A stretch of DNA of 64,000 nucleotides from Metaphire vulgaris (GCA_018105865.1 CM030870.1:2651501-2715500); one strand, 5' to 3'. Counted from the stretch's first letter, positions 33,497 through 46,130 are shown. The notes: generated from the letters alone by a model not told the origin. Program-made: numbers and translations.

Positions 33497-34416
33497 CTGA
33501 AAATTACATTAAAAAGACACACATTCAACCACTGATTTAATTCTCAAAAACTGCATGAATTTCTAACCAGTGAGAGGCATCTTGAATCCAGGACTTCAAA
33601 TCATTGTGTATCAAGACTTGAACATCTCAGAATGAAAATATACAAATCTCAAATCAAATGACTTGAGTTCTCTAGACAAACTTTTTGAAGCACAACTTTG
33701 GGTCAAAATCTATTAAGCCAATTCTTTCATTACAATATTAACATTTTTCTAAGTCACATTGCACATTTCTGCAGCTTCTAAATTTAGCTGCAACAGATTT
33801 TAAATCAAATTAAATGCATGGTATTTATATAAAATAATCCTTTAAAACAATATCTCTTTTGCTAGTCTATTAAATTTTTCATAATCTAATTTGTTACAGA
33901 ACTATTACATTTCACAAATAGCATGCATTCTTCATAAAATGAGTTCAGGCCATTAGGTCTAACATATTTCAACAAGTAACCTCAAACCTGATTACAAAAA
34001 CTTGTTGGAAATGTGCGTCATCTGCAACAATCTCATCAATGTACTAGCAAAAAATGTAGAGAATCTGATAAAATAAATGAACTTGGTTTTCTATATACTG
34101 AAGTGGTCTACTCTAAAGCCATAAAATTTCTGAAATTAATTTCAAGTTTATTTTAAATATTGAAGAAAAAAGGTTTTGGAATGCTGTTCTGGCATGTCCA
34201 AGGAGAAAAAAGCACTGTATTATAATTCAACTGGCTACATGTTGAACAATTGGAAGTAACTTCATATGCTGTCTTTCAAAAAATGTTGCACTCTATAATT
34301 AGGGTATTTGGGTTCTATTCTGTTTCCTTTGTCTTATTTGAAAGTCACACATAAAACAGGACACAAGACTTTTGGATCTACAACAGCTTCATGATATAAC
34401 AGTTAACCATACTTAC
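33497..34416. other. Intron between exons L and K
   Basis: AT-rich, no recognised repeat. Confidence 0.6.
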
Positions 34417-34502
34417 TCAACATGTGATTTCACGCTCTTTCTGAACTGTTCATCTTCTTCAAATGGACCTCTTGGAGATAAAGCTCTTTGAGGCGAAACC
34501 AA
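34417..34502 (-). CDS. FAM194-domain gene, exon K
   Basis: 86 nt, acceptor TTAACTTTTCCAG, donor TTGA/GTAAGT (full consensus). Encodes LVSPQRALSPRGPFEEDEQF then RKSVKSHV. Phase 0 in, phase 2 out. Confidence 0.83.
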
Positions 34503-35014
34503 CTGGAAAAGTTAAGACTAATTAAGATCAGGACTACAGAGAAATTAATCCCAAAGGCAAATGCTGGCATGAATGATTGAAGAAAAACATTCTTTTTCTA
34601 CTCATTTCCTATGTAATTTATGTCTGATATTTCTAACTGCAGAACTTTGTGAAATACTGATTTAAGCCTTCTGAACTTAATCAAACACAAACAGTGCCGT
34701 GAAAATATTTTGCTATTGGACCAGTTACTGACTTCTCCAATTTATAAAATGACTGAATAAAAAATGAGAATTTTATGCATTAAGGTTATTAAACAAAATG
34801 AGTTAAGAAACAATGAAAGTTTGGGTGCAAGTCACATTTTGAGTTAAATCATTAGATATTTTTTGCAGCTTTGGAGAAACTCAAACATTTTCATCAACTG
34901 TTAGCTAATCATGACAAGTTGACATCATTGTCTAATGATGCTGCATTAGAGGTTCAAATCAGGTCCATTCTGCTCTGAACACACTGCTCTGGTGTTCAGC
35001 AATCATCAACATAC
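34503..35014. other. Intron between exons K and J, right of exon K
   Basis: Unremarkable AT-rich sequence; see the rejected plus-strand exon at 34877. Confidence 0.5.
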
Positions 35015-35022
35015 CCTTAGCG

Positions 35023-36158
35023 CAGGGGTGCGCAACCTTTTCAGTGTTGCCAGCCGCATTACAGACTTTTTTACGTGATAACGGCCATCAGCGAGTCCAA
35101 GTAATTTTTGTACGAATGACCAGTGGCGTAGCCAAGATTTCCAGACGGGGTTTGGTTTCGATCGTAACCAACTTCAAAAACTCTTGACAAGCCAAAAAAA
35201 GGTCGTCACTTTCTTTACACCTTACATTCTTTTTATAGCACTTAGAAATTTTTCGGTCGACAGCCAGCCAAGAGGGGTTTGACCCCCAAAATCGCGTCCA
35301 AAAATAAAAATGTATGGAAACGCATGAACGCATGTGCTTCCAGACAGACTTGCAAAATCAGGAGACTCACTGAAGACCATAAGCCTTATTCCCGACTCCA
35401 TATTGTTGCCTGTCAATCTTGTTCGGTACTCGCTCTTCAAATATTTAATTCTAGAAAACGCTGTTTTGCGCAATTGCTTCCGAAAAGAACAAGAATGTTT
35501 CTGGCCAGTTCTCGTAGTCTTGGGTATTCCATTGCTGTTTTTCACATGCAGCGGATCATTCTCATCAGCAAACTTCTTCACAAGCTGCTCATTACTCTTC
35601 AACTCAACCAGTTCCATTTGAATATGAAACGGTCCACTCTGTCTCCATCAGATGCGGAGAAGCTTAAGACTAGGGCCTACTTAATTAATGTTGTTGAAAT
35701 CTTCTCAGAATCTTGGGAATGGGCGGCGAATTCCTGAAACAGCCCATTGAAAACTCTAGAATAGTGGATAAGTGGATGGTTGGAATTTCGTGTCCTTGTA
35801 TGTCTGCTGTCAATCAGAGCCGTAAGTTATGGAAAATGGTATGAATTACGCTGCTGCAGATGACTTTTGAGGAGATGACATTTGTCAAGAAAGTCTTTAA
35901 CTTTTCTATGCATGAGACAAACTGTTGTTGCTTTGCCTTGCAGACCTTGACAAGATACATGTAGCTGAGATGGATTCGCAATTCTGCCAGAAAAGCCAGA
36001 GATTTGAGGAAGGGTTTAGCAAGGGGCAGTCATTGTTTTTCATAGAATAAAATTCCACTATTTCCTGCCTATGCCAACGGCCGCCATCACATACATTTTA
36101 AAATGCATGTGCACGGCCGCACAAATTGTTACCCACGGCCGCAGGTTGTGCACCCCTG
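35023..36158 (-). mobile_element. hAT (Charlie-type) element, perfect 8-bp duplication, dead transposase
   Basis: Ends CAGGGGTGCGCAACC and GGTTGTGCACCCCTG, flanked by CCTTAGCG at 35015-35022 and 36159-36166. The minus strand encodes the end of a hAT transposase: KATTVCLMHRKVKDFLDK near 35900, ELVELKSNEQLVKKFADE near 35600, and SRIKYLKSEYRTRLTGNN near 35440. Frameshifts and the missing N-terminal half make it inactive. A CAGTGGCGTAGCC repeat edge (35122) interrupts it near its 3' end. Confidence 0.9.
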
Positions 36159-36179
36159 CCTTAGCGGCTTAGAATGACG

Positions 36180-36600
36180 TGCAAATACTTTCCCAGCTAC
36201 TGACAGCAAAGCGATTTCTCTCCAGTCATTGCGCTGCTTATATTTCTCTTCTTAGGCAGTAGAACAGTAAGCTCCACAGCTCCAGCCTATGTTGAATAGC
36301 TTTGCTAATTCATCAAGCCTAACAGCTCCATTTCTGAGCATTGTAGCTGTTATTCTCTGCTGCTGCCTTGTTGTTCAGTAGTGCTGCACTATTTCTTCTT
36401 TAATTACTTATTTCATCACATGGACTGCTTTACTTTTCAAGATTCTTTTGTTTCTTGAAATCAATGATCAAATTTGGTTCCGGTTTGATTTAGTACATCC
36501 TCAAAGTGTTCTTGCGATTTTTTGCTCTCCTGCTGTTGAGTTGTCAGTCTTTTGCCATGTTTATCACTTATTGACACTGGGACATTTATAAATTAGCTTC
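36180..36600 (-). pseudogene. LINE pre-RT and finger fragment
   Basis: Minus strand: VSISDKHGKRLTT with EHFEDVLN near 36560-36480, then RITATMLRNGAVRLDELAKL near 36350 and ALLSVAGKVFAR near 36200. This order is usual for RTE/jockey-like elements. Confidence 0.75.
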
Positions 36601-36937
36601 ATTGCATTGGCAAATATAACAGTCTAAAGCTTACACAATGAAGGAATGAAGGATAAAGATTGAAGATTCAATATCTCTAGCAAATGGGAACAAAACAACA
36701 AAATTCTGACAATTACAACATCATGGAAGGATCTTGAAATCAATACAAATTACCAAAATAAGGGGTCATTATAAAGTTTCATAAAACAAGACTAAATTAG
36801 CTATGCAATTAATTTTTGATACAAAAATTCTGTTTAAAATTCTGTTTCATCAACCAATCTTTATTTTCACTCTTTTCTGAAATGGACAAATTTTAGAATT
36901 TTCTGAATATTTTGAACTTTGAAACTGTTGTAATAAC

Positions 36938-37166
36938 CATTAGTCTTGTTCCAACATGAAGTCGAATGTTTCTGCACTCATTCTGGTAGGTGACTGTAAT
37001 GTTTGACTGTGACATAATTCTAATGCCACATTCTGGTGTAACACCGATTGTGATCGGCTGCAGTGGAGCTCTCTGATGTTGGTCATACATGTCCTGCCAA
37101 AGCCATTTCCTCTTTCTAGAACCATTCTGACCAAGTTCTATTCCTCCAACTGGTGACAAAATGACT
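36938..37166 (-). CDS. FAM194-domain gene, exon J (end of domain)
   Basis: 229 nt, acceptor GTTGATTTTTGCAG, donor CTAATG/GTTATT. Encodes VILSPVGGIELGQNGSRKRK, WLWQDMYDQHQ, then GIRIMSQSNITVTYQNEC and LHVGTRLM. The GG....D..G.R...W.W block and VGTR are characteristic of the family. Flanked on both sides by reverse-oriented LINE fragments. Confidence 0.9.
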
Positions 37167-37229
37167 CTGCAAAAATCAACACTTTCATAAATAGCCAGGT
37201 GAATACCGCACAAGTTTTGTATTCAGATG

Positions 37230-37333
37230 AAAATAATCTTGATAATTTGAGATAATCAAAATGTTTTAGTGCTTGCCATAATTCTTCATGTTTTATGCTA
37301 TCAAATGCTTGTTTGAAGTCGATGAAATTGTGG
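37230..37333 (-). pseudogene. LINE motif A fragment
   Basis: Minus strand reads HNFIDFKQAFDSIKHEELWQ, a reverse-transcriptase motif A. It is only about 100 bp long, right beside exon J. Confidence 0.75.
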
Positions 37334-38045
37334 CGTATTATAATGATAATGTGATTTAAAGTGGTTTAGGAGGTTAAGTAAGCCTGTGTGAAAACCACTG
37401 CAGTAACTCTCCACATTCAATAACCTAGTTTTCTGAGATAGCCTTTGAATCCGTTTACTGTTTCAATTGTCACTCCCACCTCGTCCAAACTGTTCCATTT
37501 GTCCACAACCCTTGCACTCAAGAAATTTTTCTTTCTTGGATCCACCCTCTGCTTAAACAATTTGTTGATATGCAGGGTCTCGAGTCCTCCTTCGAATCTG
37601 GTGAGGTGGCAGTCATTGACTGTTATAGTGCATAGCGGCGCATCGGCCAATGTAAAGAATTGATCAATCATGGCACATCTACTTTCCCAGTCATTATTTT
37701 GTATGTCAGCAGACTGCCAACTCTATCAAGTCCCCTCTCTCCCAGATTCTCTTTTCTAATGTTGTCAGGATCCAAAGATATTGGTCATGTATTGGTAGAT
37801 TTTCATTAATGTAGCTTAAATTATGCATCCATTGACCATCTTTATTGCAAATGGGACGTGGGGCTTCGGCACCATACTGGAGCACAGTATTTGCACTTTT
37901 TCTGTTAAAAGCTCTATATCTTTCCCAGTCATTATTTTGTATGTTTTTCAAGAATGGATTGACCATGCCTTTGAACACAGTATTCTAGATGAGGCTTTAC
38001 TAATGACTGACTTATATAGTTTTATGATTATCTCTTTGTCTTGAC
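37334..38045 (-). pseudogene. LINE C-terminal part with 3' hairpin
   Basis: Minus strand: LTTLEKRIWERGDLIE near 37760-37720, NKLFKQRVDPRKKNFL and RVVDKWNSLDEVGV near 37560-37470, stop at 37417, then the GTGGTTTTCACACAGG...CCTAAACCAC hairpin at 37404-37345. This copy shows that the hairpin belongs to the 3' end of this LINE family. Confidence 0.8.
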
Positions 38046-38150
38046 TCACTATTGTCCTTTTCATCATTCCCAACATTTGGTTTCCCCTTTTTGCTGTTCT
38101 TGGAGATTTTTAACTTTCAAACTTTTTTCTTTTATTTCCTTTATCTATTT

Positions 38151-38155
<5 letters not shown>

Positions 38156-38214
<59 letters not shown>
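38156..38214. repeat. (AT)n microsatellite
   Basis: About 29 AT units next to the left end of the Ginger-like element. Confidence 0.97.
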
Positions 38215-38220
<6 letters not shown>

Positions 38221-38227
38221 GTTACAG

Positions 38228-39680
<1,453 letters not shown>

Positions 39681-40391
39681 CATTTGATATATGACATATA
39701 TCATAAATGTAGAAAAAATAATAAAACTGTATATAATTAATGTCACTGGCAGTCAACTGGTTATCTATCTCTAATATTTCACTTAGTGACTTCAGCAGCT
39801 AGCTTCTGCCTGTCTTATATGGATTATGCTGAATGCTGAAAATTGTCTATTGAAATGCAAATAGTCATAAGCAGTGCCTCCAACAACATCACTTAGTTCT
39901 CATTGCAATGCTCAGCAAACATTATTATATTTGATCACATAAACACCACACAGATGCCCACTGTACAGTACTAAAACTGAAAAATTCTTCTTTAAGAGAA
40001 GGGAAAAGAAACCGAACCAAAGTATCAATCTAACGGGATTCGTAAGAGATAGCCAAATCAATGGTTCCAATTCTCAAAGTGAAAGTAATTTTAGGAATTT
40101 AAGGATACGACTCCAATTTGGCTCTGAAATTGTCTGCAAGTCTAACAAATCAAATAATTATCAATAAAGACATTGTATTACTGATTCTCTATGTGAATTT
40201 TCCCAAACAAATCTGGTCAAATTTATCTCTTGATCCACTTTCATTCTAGCAATATCAAAAGGAAAATGAACAAACATGTAGCCACTTACAGTTAAAGTGG
40301 CTAACATCTAAATTCTAATAATATCATATATTGTGATTACAGTATTTTGCAGAAATTGATTTATAACTAAAAAACTAGAATCATTACTTGC
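39681..40391. other. Intron between exons J and I
   Basis: AT-rich without recognised repeats. Confidence 0.6.
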
Positions 40392-40544
40392 CTTAATTTC
40401 CCATTCGAATAGAAGATACAGGCCCGACCATCTGATTGAAACACAGCGACTATTCTGGAATCTCTGGAGTTGTCCTGAATAATATAGGTGTATAGTCCTT
40501 CACCCACTAATACCACACTAACAGCAACTTTTCCACTAGAGTGA
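40392..40544 (-). CDS. FAM194-domain gene, exon I (domain core, GC donor)
   Basis: 153 nt. Acceptor CTTTATTACTTATTAAG gives HSSGKVAVSVVLVGEGLYTY, then IIQDNSRDSRIVAVFQSDGR and ACIFYSNGKL. The exon ends AAATTAAG before GCAAGT. A GC donor is required because the nearby GT (GTAATG) would break the frame into exon J. Confidence 0.88.
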
Positions 40545-41242
40545 CTTAATAAGTAATAAAGTCAAGAAGAATTTCAAAATGACCGTCATCCAACAACAAT
40601 CAAAACATACACACAGTCACACACATACACAAACATGCACACATACACATGGCAGCAGTCAACAGCAGCAGCAACATGGGCAGCAACAACAACACAAGTG
40701 ACAACAGCAAAGGCAAACAATGCAATTAATAACAAGGCTGTTGATAGCAAGCAACAATAGAGACAAAAGTAATTAGGAGAAAAATAAAATAAAGAATACT
40801 CATTGTGGGATCTACTGTTTGGAAAGCAGTAACTTATAAATCACAATACAGTACTCTACTAGCATTTTGACTTTTTACACATTTAGATCTATCAAATGTT
40901 TTTAGCTCTAACTGTTTGCATTCAACTGATATAACAGAATATCAAGCACATTGTAAAAGCTAGAATTAAACACATTAGCTGCTTCATATCAAATGAAATT
41001 TTTAAAAATAGCAGGGTCACTAAGATGTGACACCTTAGCAAAAGCAAAAGCTCATTTTTCTGAGACTTTTATTTTTTCCTGCCTCTAATTAATTCATTGA
41101 ATTGAGAGCACTCAATGTAGTCTACAATTTCTACTACAAATAGAACACAGAATTTAGAATTCATGATAAAAGTCCCAAAACTTCAAACTACTTTACACAG
41201 TTATCTGTTTATGCATATAAAAGTACAATTCTAAAGGGATAC
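40545..41242. other. Intron between exons I and H
   Basis: Contains a CA- and CAG/CAA-rich low-complexity stretch at 40606-40740. Confidence 0.65.
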
Positions 41243-41334
41243 AAAATACTTCCACTTCCATCTGGAAAGATGACAGCAAAGGTAGATCCATTATCGTACG
41301 ATTTCATAAACAACTCACTGCTTCCTTTCTTCTT
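41243..41334 (-). CDS. FAM194-domain gene, exon H (start of domain)
   Basis: 92 nt between TTTTCATAG and ATTTT/GTATCC. Encodes KKKGSSELFMKSYDNGSTFA then VIFPDGSGSI. The SY.DG/NG...F..PDG.G.IF pattern opens the FAM194 domain. Confidence 0.88.
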
Positions 41335-41401
41335 CTATGAAAACAAAACTATATTATATTATATGCTACTGAAGCCATTTGTCCGAACAAGAGCACTTTA
41401 A

Positions 41402-42409
41402 CCCCTTAACTGGGGATTAAATTTTCAGACACCGTCACCGTAATGGGGATTTAAGTTGTGGAAAACCGTTCTTCAGAAATGAATACTGTAACTTTTTAAA
41501 TTTGCTATATCGCAGGCTATATAAGAGCTAATAAGATGAGGTTTGCACCATTGTTTCATTTATTTTATTCCTCTTTCTAACCATTCGTGAAAAACAAAAA
41601 AATTAGGGGTAGGGTCCACTCTACAGCCTAAAATAGCACCCTCTCCCCACCAAAATTTTCCAAGGCCCGTAGCAAAAACTTTTCAGCGGTAACCCCACTT
41701 TGGTCAGTGACAAAGTTGTAAAGAGATGTCACAGGAACAAAATAAATAAAAAATTTTGAAAATCGGTTAACATTTGGTAAAGATCTATCAATTCTAATCC
41801 AATGACTTCTATGTTTGAACATAAGTCCTATCGGTGAATTTCGGGAAAGTTTTGAATTTTGAGAAAGTTTCCTTATTTTTTTAAAATTTGCTATATCTCA
41901 GGCTATATAAGAGCTAGTAAGATGAGGTTTGCACCAATGTGTAGCTTTTTTATTCCTCTTTCTAACCGTCCATGCAAAACAAAAATTTGGGGTAGGGTCC
42001 ACTCTATGGCCTAAAATAGCACCCTCTCCCAAAAACATTTTTCCAAGACCCGTAGCAAAACATTTTCGGTGGAAACCCCACTTTTGTCAGTGGCAAAGTT
42101 GTAAAGTCAGAGGAACAAAATAAACCAAAAAGTTTGAAAATCGGTCAACATTTGGTAAAGATAGATCAATTCTAACGCGAAAAAGTTGGAAAATTCGAAT
42201 TCTCTATGTTCTTAGTCGGACCCGTCTCTCCAAAGAATATATATTTTCTCTTTGAAGGAGGCATTATAGCTGAAAAATAGGTGCCATCTATCGAATGGAT
42301 GGATACTAAAGCGTTTTATAGTGTAAAATGTATATGTTATATCACGTGGCGTGGACGAAACGCTACGGAACTTCATGACGAGTTGAGTTCGGGGATCCCA
42401 GGTAAGGGG
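41402..42409. mobile_element. piggyBac-like non-autonomous element, copy 4
   Basis: TTAA at 41398-41401 and 42410-42413. Ends CCCCTTAC/GTAAGGGG-like. Module CAGGCTATATAAGAGCTA at about 41513 and 41897. 1008 bp, non-coding. Confidence 0.85.
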
Positions 42410-42413
42410 TTAA

Positions 42414-42690
42414 ATAATTTGAATCGATTAATTCAGCCAGTTGAATGCAAGATCTTTGATGTTCATGATAAAGTAACAATTGACTGTATTCGTGTAATGC
42501 TTGGATTGAATCCAATATATGATATATAATTATTGTTAAGAATCGTCAACACTTTTTTACACTTCTGTTCTCTAAGAAATCACTTTATTTTGTCAATTTT
42601 ATAATAACAGAATGTGTAATTGCTAGTTAAGAATGATGTTTATCTTCTGCTATCTGCATTTGCGAATAAAGATTTCTAAAACTCAATAGA
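42414..42690 (+). repeat. Unclassified repeat 3' end (shared with 11868-11960)
   Basis: A short frame ending TIDCIRVMLGLNPIYDI is followed after 120 bp by the TTAGTTAAGAATGATGTTTATC...AATAAAGATTTCTA tail that also occurs at 11868. The origin of the coding scrap is unknown. Confidence 0.45.
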
Positions 42691-42759
42691 ATACTGTGTA
42701 TTGCTAGCTCTAATAAAATGGAAAATGAAAATTCATAATTTCCATAAGAATAAATGGAG

Positions 42760-42824
42760 CTTTGCATCTAACTCACAGCCAATTTCCCCTATGCAAGGAA
42801 ATTGGCTGTGAGTTAGATGCAAAG
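42760..42824. repeat. Perfect 28-bp hairpin at a LINE 5' junction
   Basis: CTTTGCATCTAACTCACAGC with CAATTTCC at 42760-42787 is exactly inverted at 42797-42824, loop 9 bases. The right arm is the first coding stretch of the LINE fragment that follows. Confidence 0.93.
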
Positions 42825-43070
42825 ACATTACAGGAATTACAGAAGCATCTAAAAAGACTTTCTTAGTGGTCGGATGACAGGCAAATGCAATTTAATGAAG
42901 ATGAGTGCTCAGTGATGCACTTTGAAAGACATGAAGAGGACCAGAAATATGAATTATGTGTAAAGATGTTAAAATGTACAACTGAAGAGAGAGAGAGAGA
43001 GAGAGAGATCTAGGTTTAATTTTGGGGTGGAAACCACATAACTTAACACACATGGCTGGCCTGCTATAAT
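42797..43070 (+). pseudogene. LINE fragment after RT motif C
   Basis: Encodes WSDDRQMQFNEDECSVMHFE and, after a (GA)n run at 42989-43008, DLGLILGWKPHNLTH. The WS..WQM.FN..KC.VMHFG....EEKDLG pattern follows the YADD motif in many LINEs; probably the same family as 37334-38045. Confidence 0.8.
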
Positions 43071-43317
43071 ACATGAATTTTCAAATGCTTGGATGCATCT
43101 TTCTTCTTCTTTTTTTAGTGTTCAAGCCTCACAACAGTAGGCCTATATTTCTAAAAAATCGTCTTTTACTTTTTCTTCATTAATTCATCAATTGAAATTA
43201 GTTAATAACATCTCCAGCAGAAAGCATGATCTGTTAAGAATGGATAAAACATTCTAATTTAAATTTAAAAAATCTGTTACTAGGATGCATAAGAACACCA
43301 TAATCGTCTACCAATTT

Positions 43318-43450
43318 AAGTAAATAAACACAAAATTTCTATAGCGCTGTCCGAAAGCTTGGCGCAGTGCACCAGCTTATTCATGAGCGCTCAATCTAGG
43401 TAAATCCATAGTCCGTAATCCGTAATACATGTGCAATGGTGCATGTGCTG
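43318..43450 (-). repeat. CR1-like LINE 3' end, reverse
   Basis: Minus strand ends GAGCGCTCATGAATAAGCTG...CAGCGCTATAGAAATTTTGT with a short TTTACTT tail. Confidence 0.65.
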
Positions 43451-43470
43451 CTAAAGTCTAAATGTATGAA

Positions 43471-43518
43471 TAATCAAGGAACTATACAGAAAATAATCAA
43501 GGAACTATACAGAAAAGA
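43471..43518. repeat. 24-bp tandem duplication
   Basis: AATCAAGGAACTATACAGAA repeated twice. Confidence 0.85.
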
Positions 43519-43597
43519 AACAATGCAATATAACAATATTTTTAGGGCACATTAAAAAATGAAAATGATGCCAAACTAAACTACAAAGTGATCTTAC

Positions 43598-43737
43598 ACT
43601 GATAGGAATTAGAGCATCATAGTCATCTGTCATTTCCCGACATGAACTTTTTGAGGAGAAATCCTGAATAGTCCATCCATCCTCTAGGCACTTCTTTGAA
43701 GAAAGTTGATAGGTGATAGTCTTTAACTGTTTTGTTT
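43598..43737 (-). CDS. FAM194-domain gene, exon G
   Basis: 140 nt, acceptor TTTATTTGGTTAAATAG, donor ATCAGT/GTAAGA. Encodes TKQLKTITYQLSSKKCLEDG, then WTIQDFSSKSSCREMTDDYD and ALIPIS, leading directly into the FAM194 domain. A nearer AG gives the wrong phase. Confidence 0.83.
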
Positions 43738-43845
43738 CTATTTAACCAAATAAATGGTTCAATTAGTAACTCATGTGAGACAATAAATGAAACAAAGAAA
43801 GAGAACATATAACAAATACATTCAAACACTGCCGAGGATTATATA

Positions 43846-44022
43846 CAGTAGAACTTCGCATCTAACATACTTAGTGGGTCTGTAAAATTGAGTATGTCAC
43901 AGCCGAGGTATATTATATCCAATATCATCCAATACGGTAGCGCATCACATGGAGCTGTATATTGCGGTACGTTGTAACCAAAGAAACGTCATAACCGAGT
44001 CTGCTATATTGAAGTTCTACTG
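43846..44022. mobile_element. pogo/Tigger-like MITE, TA duplication
   Basis: TA then CAGTAGAACTTCG at the left, GAAGTTCTACTG then TA at the right, 177 bp. Intact relative of 29705-31110. Confidence 0.85.
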
Positions 44023-44092
44023 TATATAGATGACTTGACCACCATGCTGGATGATCCTTTTCTTGCTTTCACAGTCTTGTGGAGCATGAATT

Positions 44093-44415
44093 GCCTCCTG
44101 AAGACTTAATCCTTTGCACTCCATAATGTCGTCGATCCATTGTCTTTTGGGGCTTCCATGAGGGCATGTTCCCTCCATTACAGTGTCTCAGAATTCTTTT
44201 CTCATTCATGCAACTGACGTGGCCAAACATCTGAAATTTTTTCAAATAATGGTGATCACATCACTATTTATCCCAATTCTGCTCTTTACTTCTTCATTAG
44301 TGACTCTGTCTTCACCAACTTCTTAGAAGCCATTGGTAACATTACAATATGAAAGTCAGGAGGGAGTAATCTACAGTCATCCTTCTTCATCGTCCATGCT
44401 TCCATTCTGTAAAGA
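44093..44415 (-). pseudogene. LINE C-terminal fragment, reverse
   Basis: Minus strand contains MEAWTMKKDD, MFGHVSCMNEKRILRHCNGG and KPQKTMDRRHYGVQRI in mixed frames, the GH..RM...R and rRp..RW..D blocks of LINE C termini. Confidence 0.6.
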
Positions 44416-44689
44416 AGCACCAAAAAGACACAGACACGTTCTATTTGGAGCTTTATTTCAAGTGAGAACTTTGCTGAGCTCCATAATTTGCTAAGCTGGC
44501 CCAGTGCTCATCTTGCCTGACCTGCCAAAATGACAGATTGAAGGAACACAGACATCACAATGGAAATATCAATAAACTTTTATGATTCAGCAAAAGTATC
44601 AATGGCAATGGATGTAGTGCTTTTTTGATAGATCATTTTACGTGCATTTTGATTTTTACTTTTTGACCTAACAAATTCATTCTCATTGC

Positions 44690-44760
44690 TCTCAAACCCG
44701 CACAACCCCTTTCCTCCCTCAAACCCCTCCCTGCTCCAACCCCTTCCTGGACCTTGTGTG
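44690..44760. repeat. C-rich minisatellite scrap
   Basis: CAAACCCGCACAACCCCTTTCCTCC units as in 45786-46130. Confidence 0.7.
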
Positions 44761-44802
44761 CAATGTGTAATAAACCTTTCATTTAAAAGATTTTTATAAT
44801 AA

Positions 44803-45644
44803 CTAGAAAGATGCTCGCTTCGCTCGCGCTCGCAGTGCAGGATAATATTAATCCAATACCTGTACCTACTACCCAATCTGTCTTCCAATCTGCGGGAGCT
44901 TCACTGGCTCCCAGTCGGTCAACGCGTGACTTTTAAACTCGGGACCATCCTGTTCAAGGCCCAACACAGCTCTGCTCTGCCATATCTAACTGATATGTTC
45001 TGCTCGACGGCTAAGTTGCCTGGTCGGTCGCATCTGCGCTCCGCCTTGACCAGCACACTCGCAGTGCCTCGAACTCGGACAGGCTACTGTGACCGCAACC
45101 TGGCCGTTGCTGGCCCGGTTGTTTGGAACAGTCTGCCAGCAACATTGCGTCCCTCTGACTCAACCATGACGCTGTTATCTTTTAGGAAACAACTGAAGAC
45201 ATTCTTGTTTGATTGATCCGGTTCGCAACTGACATGAGCGCATTTGCTGCTTCGCGATTATTTGCGCTATAGAAATGTTCGTAATAATAATAATAATAAT
45301 AATCATTGAATTCATGCTGAACAACATTTCAATGATCGCCACCTAGCCAAGCTCTGCGCCACGTAATAATTAGGCCTATGTACGTTAAATTCACGCAACT
45401 GTGACCATTTGTGACGCTGTACACGTATTTTTTTGTACGCGTTAAAATGTACGCGTTAAAATTGCGCAACTTCCTCAAGCTACGAACAATTGTTACCAAT
45501 AGCAACGTCGTCGCACGCCCACCCTCTGACGCTGCAATGACTCGACTAAACCATGCTAAAACGACGCGTCAACAAACGCTTTGTCAACCAATGAGAACGC
45601 TTGAAGGTAACAGACATACAGAATAAGGATCTTAATATTATAGA
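44803..45644 (-). mobile_element. Helitron-like element, reverse, carrying a LINE
   Basis: Minus strand begins TCTATAATATTAAGATCC after A (45644) and ends GCGAGCGAAGCGAGCATCTTTCTAG before T (44803), fitting A/TC...CTAG/T. A plus-strand LINE fragment (about 44870-45300) sits inside. Confidence 0.6.
44870..45300 (+). pseudogene. CR1-like LINE C terminus with (TAA)n tail
   Basis: Encodes LRELHWLPVGQRVTFKLGTI, RNLAVAGPVVWNSLPATLRP and FRKQLKTFLFD before a stop, then GCGCTATAGAAATGTTCG and (TAA)n. Confidence 0.85.
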
Positions 45645-45785
45645 TAATATATAAATGATTCATCTTGCTGTGGGTGCCAATTAAAATTTTTTCAAGAGAA
45701 GTACTCAAAAAATGAAATATAAAAGTCAAATATTGCTACTCATCCATTTTTTCTTTCATTTTTTCATTGCTACAAAGTAAAGAAA

Positions 45786-46130
45786 TCAAACGCACTCCCT
45801 CCCCAATCCCCACCCCTTCTTCCAAACCCCACACTGGCACCCACCCCCTCCGGCCACAACCCCTGCTCCCAAACCCGCACAACCCTTCCCTCCTCCAAAC
45901 CCCTCCCCACTCCGACCCCTTTTCCCAAACCCTACGACCCCAACCTCGGCCACAAGCCCCCACTCACTCCCAAATCTGCACAAACCACGCTTCAAAACCC
46001 TCACAACCTCTTCCCTATTCCCAAACCCCTCCTCACCTCAGACCTCCACCTCTTCTTCCAACCCTCCGTCCCCAAGCCCCCGGCCACAACCCCCACAACC
46101 CTTGCTCCCAACCCCCCTTTCTTACTTCAA
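45786..46130. repeat. C-rich degenerate minisatellite
   Basis: Units around CCCAAACCCGCACAACCCTTCCCTCC recur about six to eight times with variation. Pro-rich frames here are artefacts. Confidence 0.8.

Noticed and set aside
34877..34977. Plus-strand terminal exon candidate (TTTTTTGCAG acceptor, then ALEKLKHFHQLLANHD to a stop)
   Set aside because: Good acceptor and a coiled-coil-like peptide, but there is no plus-strand partner exon nearby and it lies in an intron of the minus-strand gene. Not annotated without RNA support.
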